A DNA stretch of 64,000 nucleotides from Epiperipatus broadwayi (lineage: Eukaryota > Onychophora > Udeonychophora > Euonychophora > Peripatidae). The DNA is taken from NCBI GenBank assembly GCA_028023455.1, contig JAQFVV010000001.1, positions 21,647,401 to 21,711,400 of the forward strand, given 5' to 3'. Within the stretch, counting starts at the first letter, position 1. Each line of letters opens with the position of its first letter. Shown in pieces: positions 1 through 12,482 of this stretch. A program made the translations under genes and the position numbers. Below the pieces are notes generated by a model that searched no databases, was not told the DNA's origin, and saw nothing but the letters and a program-made list of their open reading frames with translations.

Positions 1-1118
1 CTTCAGTGTTCATATTGATAATTTCAGAAGTTCAGATTTCCTAGGAATTTAGATCATGCTGAGATTGAAATTAATTATTGGAGCAAGAAGTTCATCTTTT
101 GAAAGCTTAGCCATGAATACTAGTGGAAACCACAACTGGAATTATTTTTACATTCATTTTTCCAATGAGTCCTTACAACAGCAAATTGCATGTCATTAAA
201 TAATTGTGGAATACTAATGAAGACTTTTCATTGCACAGAGATAACTGGTAATGAGTGACAAATGCAGCTTATAGAGTAGAAAAGAATAGTGGAATAGTAA
301 TAGGATGCTTTTTGGTAGGCTTTTATAGAATTTACTCCCATTGTTCTCCCACGGGGATTTCCTAGAATTTTTTCGATCAAATATTTTTCAGATAAGCCAG
401 CACTTTTTTTACTTTTAATTAATAAATTCCTAGCTTTTTGATTTAATTACAAATTTTCTACTTAGACAATGCTTAATTAATTTTTAAATTCTTTATTGCT
501 AAAGATCAAAAGCAACATTTTGCAGGTTAAACATTGTTTTAAAATATTTAAAATAATTTTATAAAAAAAATTTACTATGAAGTTTATTTTTCTTATAAAA
601 AGTATTACATTAGTTAATAAAGAATATGTTTTTCATATTGATGTGTGCATCATATATATCATTGCACTCGCTATAAACAAGTTTAATAAAAAATTACAAT
701 TAATTGAAAATTAAAATTTTATTGAACCAACTGATTGAGAGGTTGCAAAGCATCTTAATATCTTACTTATTAATAGTAATAGCCCATAAATATTATAAAT
801 TTTTCATTTTTGGTCAGCACATTATTATTCATCTGACTGTTATACATTATTTAGATATTGATTTACTGACCAATATTGAATCGATAAGTTTAAACTATAC
901 TATTTTGCTTAAAAAATCTTTAGATTTCATAAGATAGGATAATATACAGTTATTACATAATGAGTTTTTTTAGCATAAAAGAAATGAACAGTTGTCAGTA
1001 ACAACTATTTTTTTCTAATACAAACAAATATTATTGCTGCTCTTTATGCACCAATGAAATGTGTTCATTAAAAAATATACCCTTTTGATATAAATTAATA
1101 ATTTGGTGATGGATATAT
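1..1118. other. AT-rich non-coding DNA, nothing recognised
   Basis: This stretch is AT-rich with many stops in all frames. The 77-codon open frame at 704-937 is rich in Ile, Leu and Tyr, as expected from chance translation of AT-rich DNA, and shows no motif. Confidence 0.6.
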
Positions 1119-1766
1119 AGTAATTACATAGAAAGAAATTATCTTCTGATCTATGCTGTTTGTTTTAATATATAAATCTATGTGCACTCACCTGACAGTA
1201 AGAATTTTAAAAATACAGATGAATCACTTGTGCTTAGATCCCATTCTTATATAACCAAATCCTACTGACTATACTCCATTCAGGGCTTGATCTTATTATG
1301 TGCCAATGTGCCAAATATTTTAATTGGCAATTGAATTGTACAGATTTTGTTTGATATATCATAGGAGAAAGTTTCTCATTTTTAATCATTTTTTATTAAT
1401 GAGTGCACATAGATTTATATAGTAGAACAAACAGTGCAAGTTAGAAGGTTAATTTCCTTCTATATAATTACATATATGTCCAATGATAAACTATTAATTT
1501 ATATACATTCTATACTTATATTCCCTATGATTTATCAGCAAAATTTGTACAATTCACCTGTCAATTAAAATATCATGCACAGAATAGGATCTAGCCCTGA
1601 ATTAGGCATAATCAGTAAGAGTTGGCTTATATAAGAATAAACTCTAAGCACAAGTGATTCATTTGTGTTTTTAAAACTCTTACTAACAGGTGAGTACATG
1701 TAGATTTATACATCAAAACAACTAGCACAGGTCAAAAGATTAATTTCCTTCTACATAATTAAGTAT
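1119..1766. repeat. Nested inverted repeat (fold-back element)
   Basis: The left arm (about 1119-1367) is matched by the reverse complement of the right arm (about 1522-1766). Both contain the block ATGAATCACTTGTGCTTAGA, and both carry blocks around TTCAGGGCT and ATTTTAATTG. A second inverted copy of the outer end lies in the middle (about 1399-1470, containing GAGTGCACATAGATTTATA), so the structure is an inverted pair with an extra terminal segment. Arms differ by many point changes, so this is an old duplication. No coding frame is present. It may be a non-autonomous fold-back transposon or two inverted copies of one interspersed repeat. Confidence 0.7.
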
Positions 1767-2029
1767 ACTCTTTTAAAAAAAGAAGAGAAAAAGCCATTAG
1801 GCCCCACATCAAGTGATTTGTTCATGTTAGCTTAAGGCATAATTCTTTAAAATTTTATGAATTCATTTTTTTTAATTATATTTAAATTACTAAACAAATA
1901 TAAATCCTTTCACTTATTAAATTTTGATGCAATTTCATAAAAAATATATAATTGTCATCATTATTTTTAAACATTATTAATCCAATGCAAAATGAAGATT
2001 TTTCTCAAGTTAAATCCAATTTAACCTAT

Positions 2030-2400
2030 TCATAGCTTTTCTTTTCTACAACTCTTCTGAAAACTTTTTATCTTATCCATTTATCTCACATAAAATTTTA
2101 TCATTGCCCTTTTATAATTTCTTTATATTCAATTTTAGACTTCAACTGTCCATCTATTATTATCTCTTTTAAAAATGTGTCCAATCAAATTTCAGCTTCT
2201 TAATTCTTTCAAAAATATCATTGATACCTGTTATCCTTTCATTTGTGCATTCCGTTTTCAATTCTTTCTTGTTACTCCCGATATTTTATCTTTATTTTTT
2301 TTTTTGTAAATGTTTCTGTGTTGCTCTTCTGTTAAGAGCAGAAATGTCAAATCTATATGTAAAAATGAACTAGTAAAATGCATCTATTAAAAATCTTGGT
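2030..2400 (-). pseudogene. Eroded 3' end of an RTE-like LINE
   Basis: Read on the minus strand, the translation keeps the order expected at the C-terminal end of RTE-like LINE polyproteins: a GH-type segment (IGHIFKRDNNRW, in broken frames), then WTVEV, then a basic stretch and a DKIKSF-like end. The T/C-rich plus strand and its line-by-line resemblance to the longer fossils at 22.6-23.4 kb and 45.8-47.0 kb support the call. No reverse transcriptase catalytic motif remains. The frame is broken by several stops and indels, so it cannot be functional. Confidence 0.45.
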
Positions 2401-2404
2401 TCTC

Positions 2405-2720
2405 AAATGTAGATATATTTCTAAAAAGTGGAAATAATAAAAATTAAATTTCATCTTACAATATTTATTAGTTAATTCAATTGCAATAATAATATTTTTT
2501 AAAAAATAATTTGTTATATTCAATATTGTATGTATGTAATTAAATTATTTTAACCAAACTAATCTATTACAGTAGGAAAATGAAATAATATATAATAGTC
2601 AGAATATTATGCAAAAGTATTGTTTTTAAATATATATTTTTAAAGTGGAAGACAAGAAAATTAAATTTCTTCATAAAATATTTATTATAATCCAATTGCA
2701 ATAATAATACTTAAAAAAAT
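2405..2720 (+). repeat. Direct repeat of about 90 bp
   Basis: The segment at about 2411-2505 recurs at about 2628-2717. Both contain AAAAGTGGAA or AAAGTGGAAG, then AAATTAAATTTC, AATATTTATTA and CAATTGCAATAATAATA in the same order. They are separated by about 120 bp of AT-rich sequence and lie just beyond the LINE remnant. This may be a local duplication. Confidence 0.55.
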
Positions 2721-2725
2721 GTAGA

Positions 2726-3874
2726 TGCTACAATAAAAAAGATGCAAAGTTTTAATAATAAACTTTAAAATAATTAATTGTAACCATGATTATACTTATG
2801 GAATAATAATGAGTTATGGAATGATCAACTTTTTTTGCAGATAGCTTAAATAATGATTTAAAGGTTATATTAAATGCTCATATATATTTGTATGATTTTA
2901 AATGCAAAATGTATTTTTTATTTCTATTATTTTTAAATTTTATTTTTGTTGGTAGTAAATTATCTTTGATAAATATATAATTACTTTAACCAAAGAATTC
3001 TGCTAGACAGAAAAGCCTAAATCCAACCATAAATTATTAAGAATCTGACTTTATGATAATGAAAATCTGCTTATTGAACTGAAGAATGCAAAGCTAGATA
3101 ATAGATCATTGAAAATTCTTCTTTGAAATTGGTATTCTTCTTCATGATCTATGTTTATATACATTAATCATGAATTATCTGTATTTATTTTTTGCAGTAT
3201 ACTGCTTTTGTCTGTATTGAAAATAATCCACATCTTTGGATATATAAACTACTATGGAAAACTATGTTAAAACATTGATAATCATATTAATTAATTTTGT
3301 TTTCAAATATGTGGACTCAGAATAATTTCAGTAATATATTTATAATATTTGTAATATTTATAAAAAAAAATATTATAAATCTTTATTATAACTTTAATTA
3401 TACTTATTTTTTATCTTCCAATTAAGAGTATGTTTCTAAACTTTGCATTAGTATAAAGTGAAAGGAAAATAATTCTAGATTTATTGTGATTAATATATAA
3501 ATTCTTGTCTGAATAATTTATTATTATCATTAATATATTAAAATATTTATAATTGCTTTTTTTAATCAGAATAGTAATATACTTTAGTTGAAAATTAAAT
3601 TTATAAAATAAAAGTCTAATTTCTTAAATATAAATATGCAAATAAAGAGTTTTCTTATTATTTTCATTAATTCTGATATTGGCAGTGAACTACAATATTT
3701 TTTCCTTGATATAAATTTCAAATTTGATATCTTTTTTATTCATTGTATGTTCTAATTATATCTATTGTTATATAAAGTTTGGCAATCTTACATTTGCCTA
3801 TTATAACTACTGAAGATATAAATTCTCTATTCCATCAAATTGGAAGTCCATTTGGACATAAGTTAGTAAATAGT
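2726..3874. other. AT-rich non-coding DNA
   Basis: No open frame, repeat boundary or RNA-like structure stands out here. Confidence 0.5.
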
Positions 3875-4172
3875 TGGTCAAATAGACATTTAGATGGACA
3901 AATAAAAAGACATGGTGAAATAGTCAGTGAATGGATAGATGAATAGGTATCTAAATAGATAGTTAAGTAGACATATAAATATATAGACAGATAGATGAAT
4001 AAATAGATGTATAGATAAACAGCTAAGTATTAAACAGAGAGATAGAAAGATAGTAAAAGAGAAAGGCAGATGAACAAGAAGACAATGGTACAGAGAGTCA
4101 GGTAATCAGTCAGACAGACAGGCAAGCACTCAGCTAGACAGATGGCTAGACTGACAAACAGATAGAGAATAA
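3875..4172 (+). repeat. Degenerate GATA/GACA tetranucleotide tract
   Basis: About 300 bp is built from imperfect tetranucleotides (ATAGATAG, GACAGATA, CAGACAGACAGG) with almost no perfect run longer than three units. GATA-type units dominate the first half and GACA/CAGA-type the second. This looks like an old, decayed simple repeat. Confidence 0.75.
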
Positions 4173-6523
4173 AGTCAGCTGTATATATAAAGATTTTTAT
4201 AAAGAAATACTTTTATAAATATTTTTACTATTGCTATAACAATATATTTGTTCTGTTTTTACTCAGAGGTCTTTTTGAAGATTGAAATGTTAAAAATAAA
4301 TTTCTTTTATAGTTTTTCTCATGTTAAATTCCAGTTTTCCATTTGAATTCTGTCTGAAAATTATATTTATTTTATATGAAGAAATAAAATAAAGATAAAG
4401 AACAGGAAAAAAAATCATAAAACAATTAAATGTTACCACAAAAAAATATACTTTATTTTGTTTTTGTTTTTATTCATTAATACTATAATATGAATTAACT
4501 TTATTTTTTCTCTCATGGGATTCAAAATTTTCTGATTTCTATGATAGCTTTATAAAATAAATCTTATACTTTTGTCAAATATATATAATAAATCAAAGAT
4601 AATAAGCAAGTATGTATCATCTAATATTGAATAATGGCAAATCTATATTTGTAGATTTATGAATAAATAAGTTTAGCATACAAGCATCTCTTCTCTGAAA
4701 TAATTATTCATTACTAACATCAATGAAATACACAATTTGTGCACATTTTTAATTATTTATTCCATTTACTGTATTTATTTTAAACTCATTGCTTTTGGTA
4801 TGAGTTCTTAGGTGCAGATATAGTGGTGTCAAAAGCAAAAAACTTGACCAATTTATAACTGCATGTCATATGATTGAAAAAATCCTTGTTTATACTGGAT
4901 AAATTTATGTTTAGGGATTACAAAAAGATTATTAATCAATCTTTTTTCTCTTGACTGTGAAACTTAGCTGGTCATGGCCCTATAAGAGACTAAATAAAGT
5001 CAACTACTATTCTAAACAGTTAATGATACAAGTTTAGTAGTAAAAACAAAGATTAAAAACAAAATAATTAGATGAAAGATAAATTCCTTGTAGAATAATA
5101 ATATTCATTCAGGTGAAGAAAGTGTAATCTAATTTTTACTCATTCTTCTTCACCAGCTTTAATCTTCTCTTTTGTATGGATAAATTCGTTATATTTAAAA
5201 ATTTGTACTTACTTAAGCAATCAGTACATTTGGATTTCATTTATAAATTCAGGACAAACTTTTTATTATTAACTTGGCTTAATCTGTTATAATTAGTCAC
5301 TACAAAGACATTAATTTGGGGGCATTACATTGGCACTGCTATCACTTTGGCTTTTTTTTACTATTGTGTAATTATTTATATTGTTAGTTTACCAATTCAC
5401 TTTATTGTGTGTTTAGAAATGCGTACTAAACTTATTACTTTAAAGATATCAATGTCATGCAAATTTATATAAATATTATGCAATTGTCTAACATGAAAGA
5501 TTGCTTTAATAGTTAAATCCTAATACAAAGAAACTGATACTGATTAGTAAATTATTTGGTGTTAGACAACTCTGAAAATGCTTTTTCATTATTTTCATAT
5601 TTCCAAAAGAAAAATTGTAATTTTCTGTCATTTATTTACCTATTTAAGCTTATTTACCCAACATATTTGTAAAATATTTGTTTTAAACCAAAAAAAATAC
5701 ATGATTAAAATTAGATTTTATTTAAAAAGATAAATCATAAAAATATAGTTATAATAAAGCAGAAACTATTTTATTGACTAACAAAAATTGTTCTTATATG
5801 TGCCAGTTAACAAATTTTGTGTGTAATGTTAATAACACTAAGCTTAATTTTGAATTTTATGACATATTTTTATTACTTTACAATATCTCAACTAAAATTT
5901 ATTTCCATTTTTGAAAAATGCAATTCAAATAAATATTTTGTTCAATATTTTTTATGAAATGACAAAATATAACCCAATTTGTCTCTGTGGTCTTTCAAAT
6001 AAGAGTAAGATGGGTTGGACCTAAGGAATTTTTGGAATAGTGGTTGCCACATTTATACACTATGAATGTAAAGGTGTTTAGAAATTTCTTAGATTTTATG
6101 CAGACTTGGAATTATTTTCAGCTACCTGATCCATAATAACCCAAATAAACATTCAAATATTGTTTAGGAAAGGAATATTGTGCTATTTTTAGCTAAAAAG
6201 TAAAACAATTAATGAAATTTGGTGAATAATGCCTTTTTCTTTATTGATTCTCTTTGGCATGTCATTAAAAATATCTTTGCAATGCAATAGCTATTTATAG
6301 TTTTACTATTTTAGTAATTTCGTTTATAAAAATGTTGCTTGTATAAAAAGCTACAATCACATTTATTTTACAGTCTTCTTTATATTTATTATCTAAAGTT
6401 TTTAAAAAAACTACACCTCTTCATTATTTTTCACAAAGCATTATTTAATTTCCCTATAATGGTTTCAACTGTGTAGCCATTTTTTTCAGACAAAACATAA
6501 TTTAAGCTTCAGCTAATTTTTTT
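4173..6523. other. AT-rich non-coding DNA
   Basis: There are short A and T runs and chance frames only. I see no conserved motif, hairpin or repeat copy in these 2.3 kb. Confidence 0.5.
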
Positions 6524-6690
6524 TAAATTCAAATAATATATCTTCATTTATGTAGATCTATTCTTTTCATATTTAAATAAAAGTTTTTAAAAAAGCAGCA
6601 GCAGCAGCAGCATCATGATTATTTTTAAACACTTTTATTTAAATATAAAAAGAATAGATCTACATAGATGAAGATATATTATTTGAAAAA
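6524..6690. repeat. Hairpin element with a CAG-repeat loop
   Basis: Arms of about 65 bp (about 6524-6592 and 6622-6690) are near-perfect inverted repeats. Both contain ATGTAGATCTATTCTTT or its slightly varied complement, and ATTTAAATAAAAGT. The loop holds six CAG/GCA units, the only CAG run in the window, followed by CATCATGAT. The arms look younger than most inverted repeats here. It could be a small fold-back or MITE-like element. I could not confirm a target-site duplication. Confidence 0.8.
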
Positions 6691-7803
6691 ATAATATCAT
6701 GTACTATATATTGTGTTTATAAATCTATTTATTTAATATTGTATGTTTCATTTTTAAATTATATTTTATCTTTCAATTCTCCCTTTATTTCAAAGTTTTA
6801 ATTAATTTTTATAAAATTTTCTTATCTAATAGTTAATAAATAACAGCTTAATTTGCAGCCTTTAATGATTCAATTTCTTATTTAAATCTTTTAAGGGGGA
6901 ATGGTTTTATGAAGACTTTTATATTTACTTTTGAGTTCCATTTTAAAGTCTGGGATAACTGACCAAAGAATTCTTTTATTAATTAATATTCTTTGGTTTA
7001 TTAAAGCAATTATCACACATTATTAAGTCATGATTACAATAATTAAAAATAAAAAGTAAATGATGCAGTCTATTCAAAAGCATTAATATTTTACAAAATA
7101 AAATCAATTTTATTTTAATATTAATTCACAACATTTTACAGTTAGAATGTGAAAAAAAAATTAAAGAAACATATTATTTTCTGTAAATTCAATCAATTTA
7201 TCATTTCTGTTTTGTTTAATCTGAAATATGTTGCTACTTATAAAAGATTCATTAGTTTTAACTTGCATTTAAAATTTCTCAACCATTTATCTTTGATAAT
7301 AAACATAACTTTTTTGATTTCTTTATAAATGATTAAATGAAGCATTAACTGAAACTGAATTAATTATTTCAACTAAAACAATTAGTTCAAGTATAAATAT
7401 TTTGGCTTATTAAGCAATAATAAATGGGAGTGATCTCAAATTGGATAAAAATATGTTTATCTACAGGTGTGACATATTCATTTAATGGTTGTTTTTTAAT
7501 TTATTGATAACATTTTGTGATTCCTGATTTTAAGACAGAAGTCTAAAACCCAGAAACTATAAATCTCATAATTGTCATATGATGTATCATAAAAAGACAT
7601 TTTCGTCCCAATTTATATATAGACCCAGTACTTTTACATTACAAATGCGATTTTTTTAAATTTTATTATTTTTACTTTTAATAATCTATAATTTCTGATA
7701 AGCATAAAACATCCATTTAATATTTTCTTATTTCTTTTGTTAACTATTCTAGCCTTATTTATATATATTGTACCACTTCTGTTACATAGAACATAATAAC
7801 ATA

Positions 7804-7808
<5 letters not shown>

Positions 7809-7874
<66 letters not shown>
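7809..7874 (+). repeat. TA microsatellite
   Basis: About 30 TA units directly abut the hairpin that follows. The minus-strand open frame across it (7634-7909) is a run of Ile-Tyr and is not a gene. Confidence 0.95.
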
Positions 7875-7877
<3 letters not shown>

Positions 7878-8068
7878 ACTAGAGGAAGTTTACCAATAGC
7901 TCCAATCAAGCTTTAATTTATAAGTGCTGAAAGAGAAAGAATTCAAAATCAATTGGTCTGGGGATGAGGGTTTTCTAATAGAGATTTTGAATTTTTTTTC
8001 TTTCGGCATTTTCAGCACTTATCAATTAAAGCTTGATTGGAGCTATTAGTAAACTCTTTCTAGTGAAC
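7875..8068. repeat. Hairpin (fold-back) element next to a TA tract
   Basis: Inverted arms of about 75 bp flank a short spacer. Each arm contains AATAGCTCCAATCAAGCTTT or its match on the other strand, then AAGTGCTGAAA and AATTCAAAATC. The spacer (near 7952-7985) contains GGTCTGGGGATGAGGG. The right arm has a small insertion relative to the left. No coding frame is present. Likely a MITE-like or fold-back unit. Confidence 0.8.
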
Positions 8069-8459
8069 ATTTTAATACAAGCTTAAAAGCAAGTTATACA
8101 ATTTATATCTTGTTTTATTAATTATTATATACATATAAAGTTGAAATGAAAAATAGAAATAAACACAGACAAAAATTTTGTAGTTATGTTTCTACATTTC
8201 CTGGAATAAAATAATCCTAATAAAAGGTTAAATAATTTTGGATTTAAAATTAAATTTTATTATAAATTAAACATTTAAAAAGGTCTAAATAAATATTAAT
8301 ATTGTGTTCTGATTTTGAAATTAACAACAAGCATGTTTTTTGATAATTGTAAAAATGTCTATTATCTATTTTTAAAAATCTTTGTTGTTTTCAAAAGGAT
8401 TAAAATTGTTTTTAATCAAGATAAAAAGATAAAAACAATTTTTAATTTAATGCTTTTGT

Positions 8460-8870
8460 CACCTCAGCTGACTATATAAAAAGAGTTTATTAAAAAGGAT
8501 ATTTTAGTTGTTTGGTAGTTTGTTTGTTTTTTGTAAACGTTTCGCTAGTAAATTTTTGGGGGGTGTAGTTGGTAGTGGAAGAAGTTAGTTGGCTAAGCAG
8601 AGTAGTTCAGATCAGGAGAGAAAACTACCAGGAAGATACAAGACTGCAAGGAGGGAAAGTCAAAAAGCTGCTCTATACTTCACAAAGATGGAGTTTGAAT
8701 TCACATGGATAAAAGGATCAACTTCTAATGTTTTATAATTACAAATGTGTTCTAATAAACAGCTTGCTGGCCTGAAATCTATCAAATTTTGGACAGGATG
8801 ATTACCGACCATTCCCTGATTATGCATTCCTCAATAATGACAAATTAATCTGAGAGAACCTCAGATTGCT
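8460..8870 (+). other. GC-richer island with TATA and poly-A-signal-like sites
   Basis: A segment clearly less AT-rich than its flanks has ACTATATAAAAAG at about 8471 and, about 280 bp downstream, TAATAAACAGC at about 8753. In between is purine-rich DNA without a long frame. The spacing would suit an LTR (promoter plus poly-A signal) or a short non-coding transcription unit, but no second copy was seen in the window. The function is not determined. Confidence 0.3.
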
Positions 8871-8883
8871 GAAGAATTCATTA

Positions 8884-8885
8884 TC

Positions 8886-8933
<48 letters not shown>

Positions 8934-8975
8934 GATATATGAATATATATATAGCATATATATATATATATATGC
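8884..8975 (+). repeat. TA microsatellite cluster
   Basis: Two TA runs are separated by ATGATATATGAATA and AGCATATA-type interruptions. The flanks can pair with each other (TAGCATATA against TATATGCT). Confidence 0.9.
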
Positions 8976-10654
8976 TGTCTCAGATATATGCAGAGAAGCA
9001 CAGCTAAACTTATTTACAGCTGATGGTGAGTAATGTTATATATAATGAGAACTAAATTTTAAATAACTTCTTTTAAGTAATTTCTTAAAATGATATTTTA
9101 AAGAACAAGTAAATATACCATAATTTTACTTAAGTTAAACATCTAAAAATGAAGATTTAATTCATAGACACTGTTATATTTGTTTTTAAAAGAATAAATG
9201 AAAATATTTAAAATCTATATTTTTAAATTTAAAGACATTTCTAATTATTCAATCAAATCTTTTTAGAGTAATCTATCAAAACTGATTTTTTTTTAAAAAA
9301 AAAGGAAAAGTCTTTATTATTAAAGCAGTGAAATTTATGTAGATTCAAATGGAATTAATTATGAAATGTATTTTTAACAACTTTATTATTTTGATATGTT
9401 AAAATATATGGTATGAATGCCAGTGTGCACATACATTTCAACTTGCACATACATATATGTTAATTGCATGGTATAAAAATTAATAATTTTATTATTTTCA
9501 TAAATTCAAATATGTTATGTTAATAAATTAATATATTGCACATCTGTGCAAATTATATATAATGTGTGTGTGTTTAAGTAAATCTATGGAAACATCTATA
9601 TAAACCACAATGTAATAAATTAAATTTTGTTTTATGTTAATCAAATAGAGCATGTATATAAAATTTAATCATTTTATTAAATGTCAATTGAAATGTATTT
9701 ACTGTATATTCTAAAACATGCACTTGCATGCATATCTACATATGTGTTATAAACCCATTAAGAGGTATTGTAAATCAATGTAATAACTAGAATTTTATAT
9801 TAATCATTAAATCACAATGTGATAGTTTTTTAATTGTATATTACTCAAAATCAGAAGAATTAATTGATATGTATATATCCATATTCTAAATACCTTAATA
9901 TCATTTTTATTGTTATTAATAAACTTGTATTCAATTGTTAAAATTATTCCAGTGTCTTAATTCTAAATGGTTTTTAGATTATAGTATGTATTTGCATCAT
10001 CTCTTGATCACAATAACAGTAATAAAGCTTATGTTCTCTGAGCTAGATCCAAGCATAATGATCTGATATGTAAGAGGGAATTATATTAGTGTGTATGGAT
10101 ATCCAGGTGTCTTGGTTGGCACTAAGAATATATTTTTAAAGTCCATGCACTACATTTATTTTAGTCTTTATTATACATTAAGTTTATAGTTGGCCAGTAT
10201 CTTAGAAGTACTAAGTGGTCAGAATATTGATGATGATCAGCATATTTTAATATCCCAGCATTATTGTTTTTATGGTTGTCTATTCTATGGATCAGCACTT
10301 AAATTGGTGCATCCAAATTATGTTTAAATAATTGCCTAAGCTGACAATAGATCAATAGTTATCCTGGTCTACAGTAGACCCATTTCAAATCCAGTCACCA
10401 GATTGACTGTTGATTTATTTTGATTGTTGATTCTTCATCATGATGGATGATTACTTCTTTTGAGTATTACTTATACTTATTGGTAAGATGGTGAATTTAG
10501 TTAATTGTGCTTATATCTCTGAGATATCATGATCTCATACTCTCTTATAATATAAAACATTGCAAATATAATTTTTTTATATTATTACTTACTTTAATAT
10601 CTTACTTTAACATTATTTGAAATATTTGCCCTCATCCTCAAATTTTATCCCATT

Positions 10655-10655
<1 letters not shown>
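8976..10655. other. AT-rich non-coding DNA, unrecognised
   Basis: Mostly AT-rich. The part from about 10,000 to 10,540 is more complex in sequence and could hold an old repeat copy, but I found no protein match and no second copy in the window. Confidence 0.4.
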
Positions 10656-10694
<39 letters not shown>

Positions 10695-10697
10695 AGC

Positions 10698-10738
<41 letters not shown>

Positions 10739-10745
10739 AGCCCTT
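10656..10745 (+). repeat. Duplicated TA tract with TTGTAGCCCTT
   Basis: Two TA runs of about 30 bp each end in ATATTGTAGCCCTT, so a whole unit (TA run plus unique tail) is tandemly duplicated exactly. The perfect copy of the non-TA tail suggests a recent slippage or unequal-exchange event. Confidence 0.85.
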
Positions 10746-11339
10746 GGATTTGCCCAAAACTCCATTTTTTGAGTTAACTATGCCAGATAAGGTTTAATAT
10801 AAAATTTTCCTCATAGTTTGTATTTTTTTTTTCTTTAATAAACAAAATTTTTTAGCCAAGACTATGTTTAAACCCATATTAATAGGGATTGCATACATTT
10901 TACTTGGTAGGCAATCTGAAAATTTGTTATTTGAATATTTCTCACCAAAAGATTATTTTATTTAACATTAGTTTATGAGTCAATTTGGTATTAAAAGATA
11001 TATTTTAGAAAAGCAAGATTTATACATCATTTAATAAGTTGAGTGCAAAGAAGGAGGGGGATGTGCCACTAGTAAAACTATATTAGATAGTGATAATGAA
11101 TGATCATAATTTTATATTGATAAGCTAGAAATAAATAGTTCATGAGATTAAGTGATAAAAAAAGCAAATAATAGTTATAATAATTAAGGATTAAATATTA
11201 AATCGATTTAATTAAAGAATTGTATACATGTGACATGTGTGTGTATTTAATCTAATTGTGGATTTTAATTGTCAAGTTCACAATTAATAATCATTCCTTG
11301 TCATTTTATAAGGAAATCTTTAAAAAAGAAATTAAGTCA

Positions 11340-11930
11340 TTTTTAAATAGTTTATTATTAGCAGCCAAAATTTAGTTCAAAATTTGGGGTTTGAAGCTGG
11401 CTGCTATATATATTTTTTATGGAAAAGTAAAAGGGGTGGAGAGAGAGCTTTCTGTTATTTTGAAGAGAGAGAGAGCTTTTTGTCTTTTGTTATTTAATGT
11501 GTTTTCCATGGTGTAAAGTTACCCAGTAAATTATCAGAGTAATTTAAGTGATATATATATATAGCCAAGGAATTTGAGTGTGAAATTAATTGGTGATTAT
11601 ATCTGTTAAATGTAAAATTAATTGGTGATTATCTGTTAGAATGCAGATGTGAATTTGGCATGGTTTTTCAAGGGAGCAAAAGGTTAAAATAACCAGAGAG
11701 AAAGGGAAACATGAGTTAATTAAGAAAAAAGTATGACCAGATCTCAAGGGTCAATACAATTTCATAATAGGGGAAGCAGGAGAGTAAAGAAAAGGTAGAC
11801 TCTATAAAAAGCTCTGCTATTTTGTAAAGTAAGGGGCTAGTCTATTTGAATCTCTGTTTACAAGTTATCTCTCATCTGGTTTTATAGAGAAACTTTGCTA
11901 TAAAGTTAAAAAGAAATACTTTTTTTCTTT
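11340..11930 (+). other. LTR- or promoter-like island
   Basis: This less AT-rich, GA-rich segment has GAGAGAGAG clusters near 11440-11475. A 30-bp imperfect direct repeat built on AAATTAATTGGTGATTAT lies near 11582-11640. A TATA-like CTATAAAAAGCTCTGC at about 11801 is followed by a pyrimidine-richer stretch. Together these resemble an LTR U3 region or a Pol II promoter. No matching second LTR was found in the window, so this is a tentative label. Confidence 0.25.
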
Positions 11931-12456
11931 TAGAAATTGTAAATTATTTGTTTGTCTCTTAAAATAACTTTGCCAAATTTAATCTCATAAGAAAAAAGAA
12001 AAATGTCTATTGAATAAGTTTTTTTAATTGGGTACACATTTAATCTCCTGAAGTTAATCATTGGTCATGATTATCTAGCACTAATTGATGACAAATTGGC
12101 AAATGGTAAAATTTAAACCACAGAAAATAAACTAAATTTAATTTCATATATAAAGCATTCAATTTGAATATTAAATGAATTTAAAGAAAAAGACAACAAG
12201 AAATGGTTCAGCTGTAATCTACATAAAATCAAAAATGAGAAATCATTTCAGCAGCATAAAATTTGTATATCTGATGGCATAGGAGAATTTTATTACAAAA
12301 ACTTTATCTACATAAACTCATGTGCTCATATAAACAAATCAAGGAGGAAAAGGAAAATGGAAATCAGAAAATTGAAGGACACTTCCAATGAACTCTTCAA
12401 ATATATTTTATTTTTATTTTATTATTCACTATTCATGCAGAACATTTAATGTAGAA

Positions 12457-12482
12457 AATAATAATAATAATAATAATAATTT
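12457..12482 (+). repeat. AAT microsatellite
   Basis: Eight or nine AAT units in a row. Confidence 0.9.

Noticed and set aside
3875-4172. CRISPR-like array
   Set aside because: The repeated units are 4-base degenerate motifs with no constant repeat and spacer arrangement, and the DNA is eukaryotic.
6591-6613. CAG run as part of a coding polyglutamine tract
   Set aside because: It sits in the loop of a hairpin with stop codons in all frames around it.
7634-7909. 91-codon minus-strand frame
   Set aside because: Its core is an Ile-Tyr run from a TA microsatellite.
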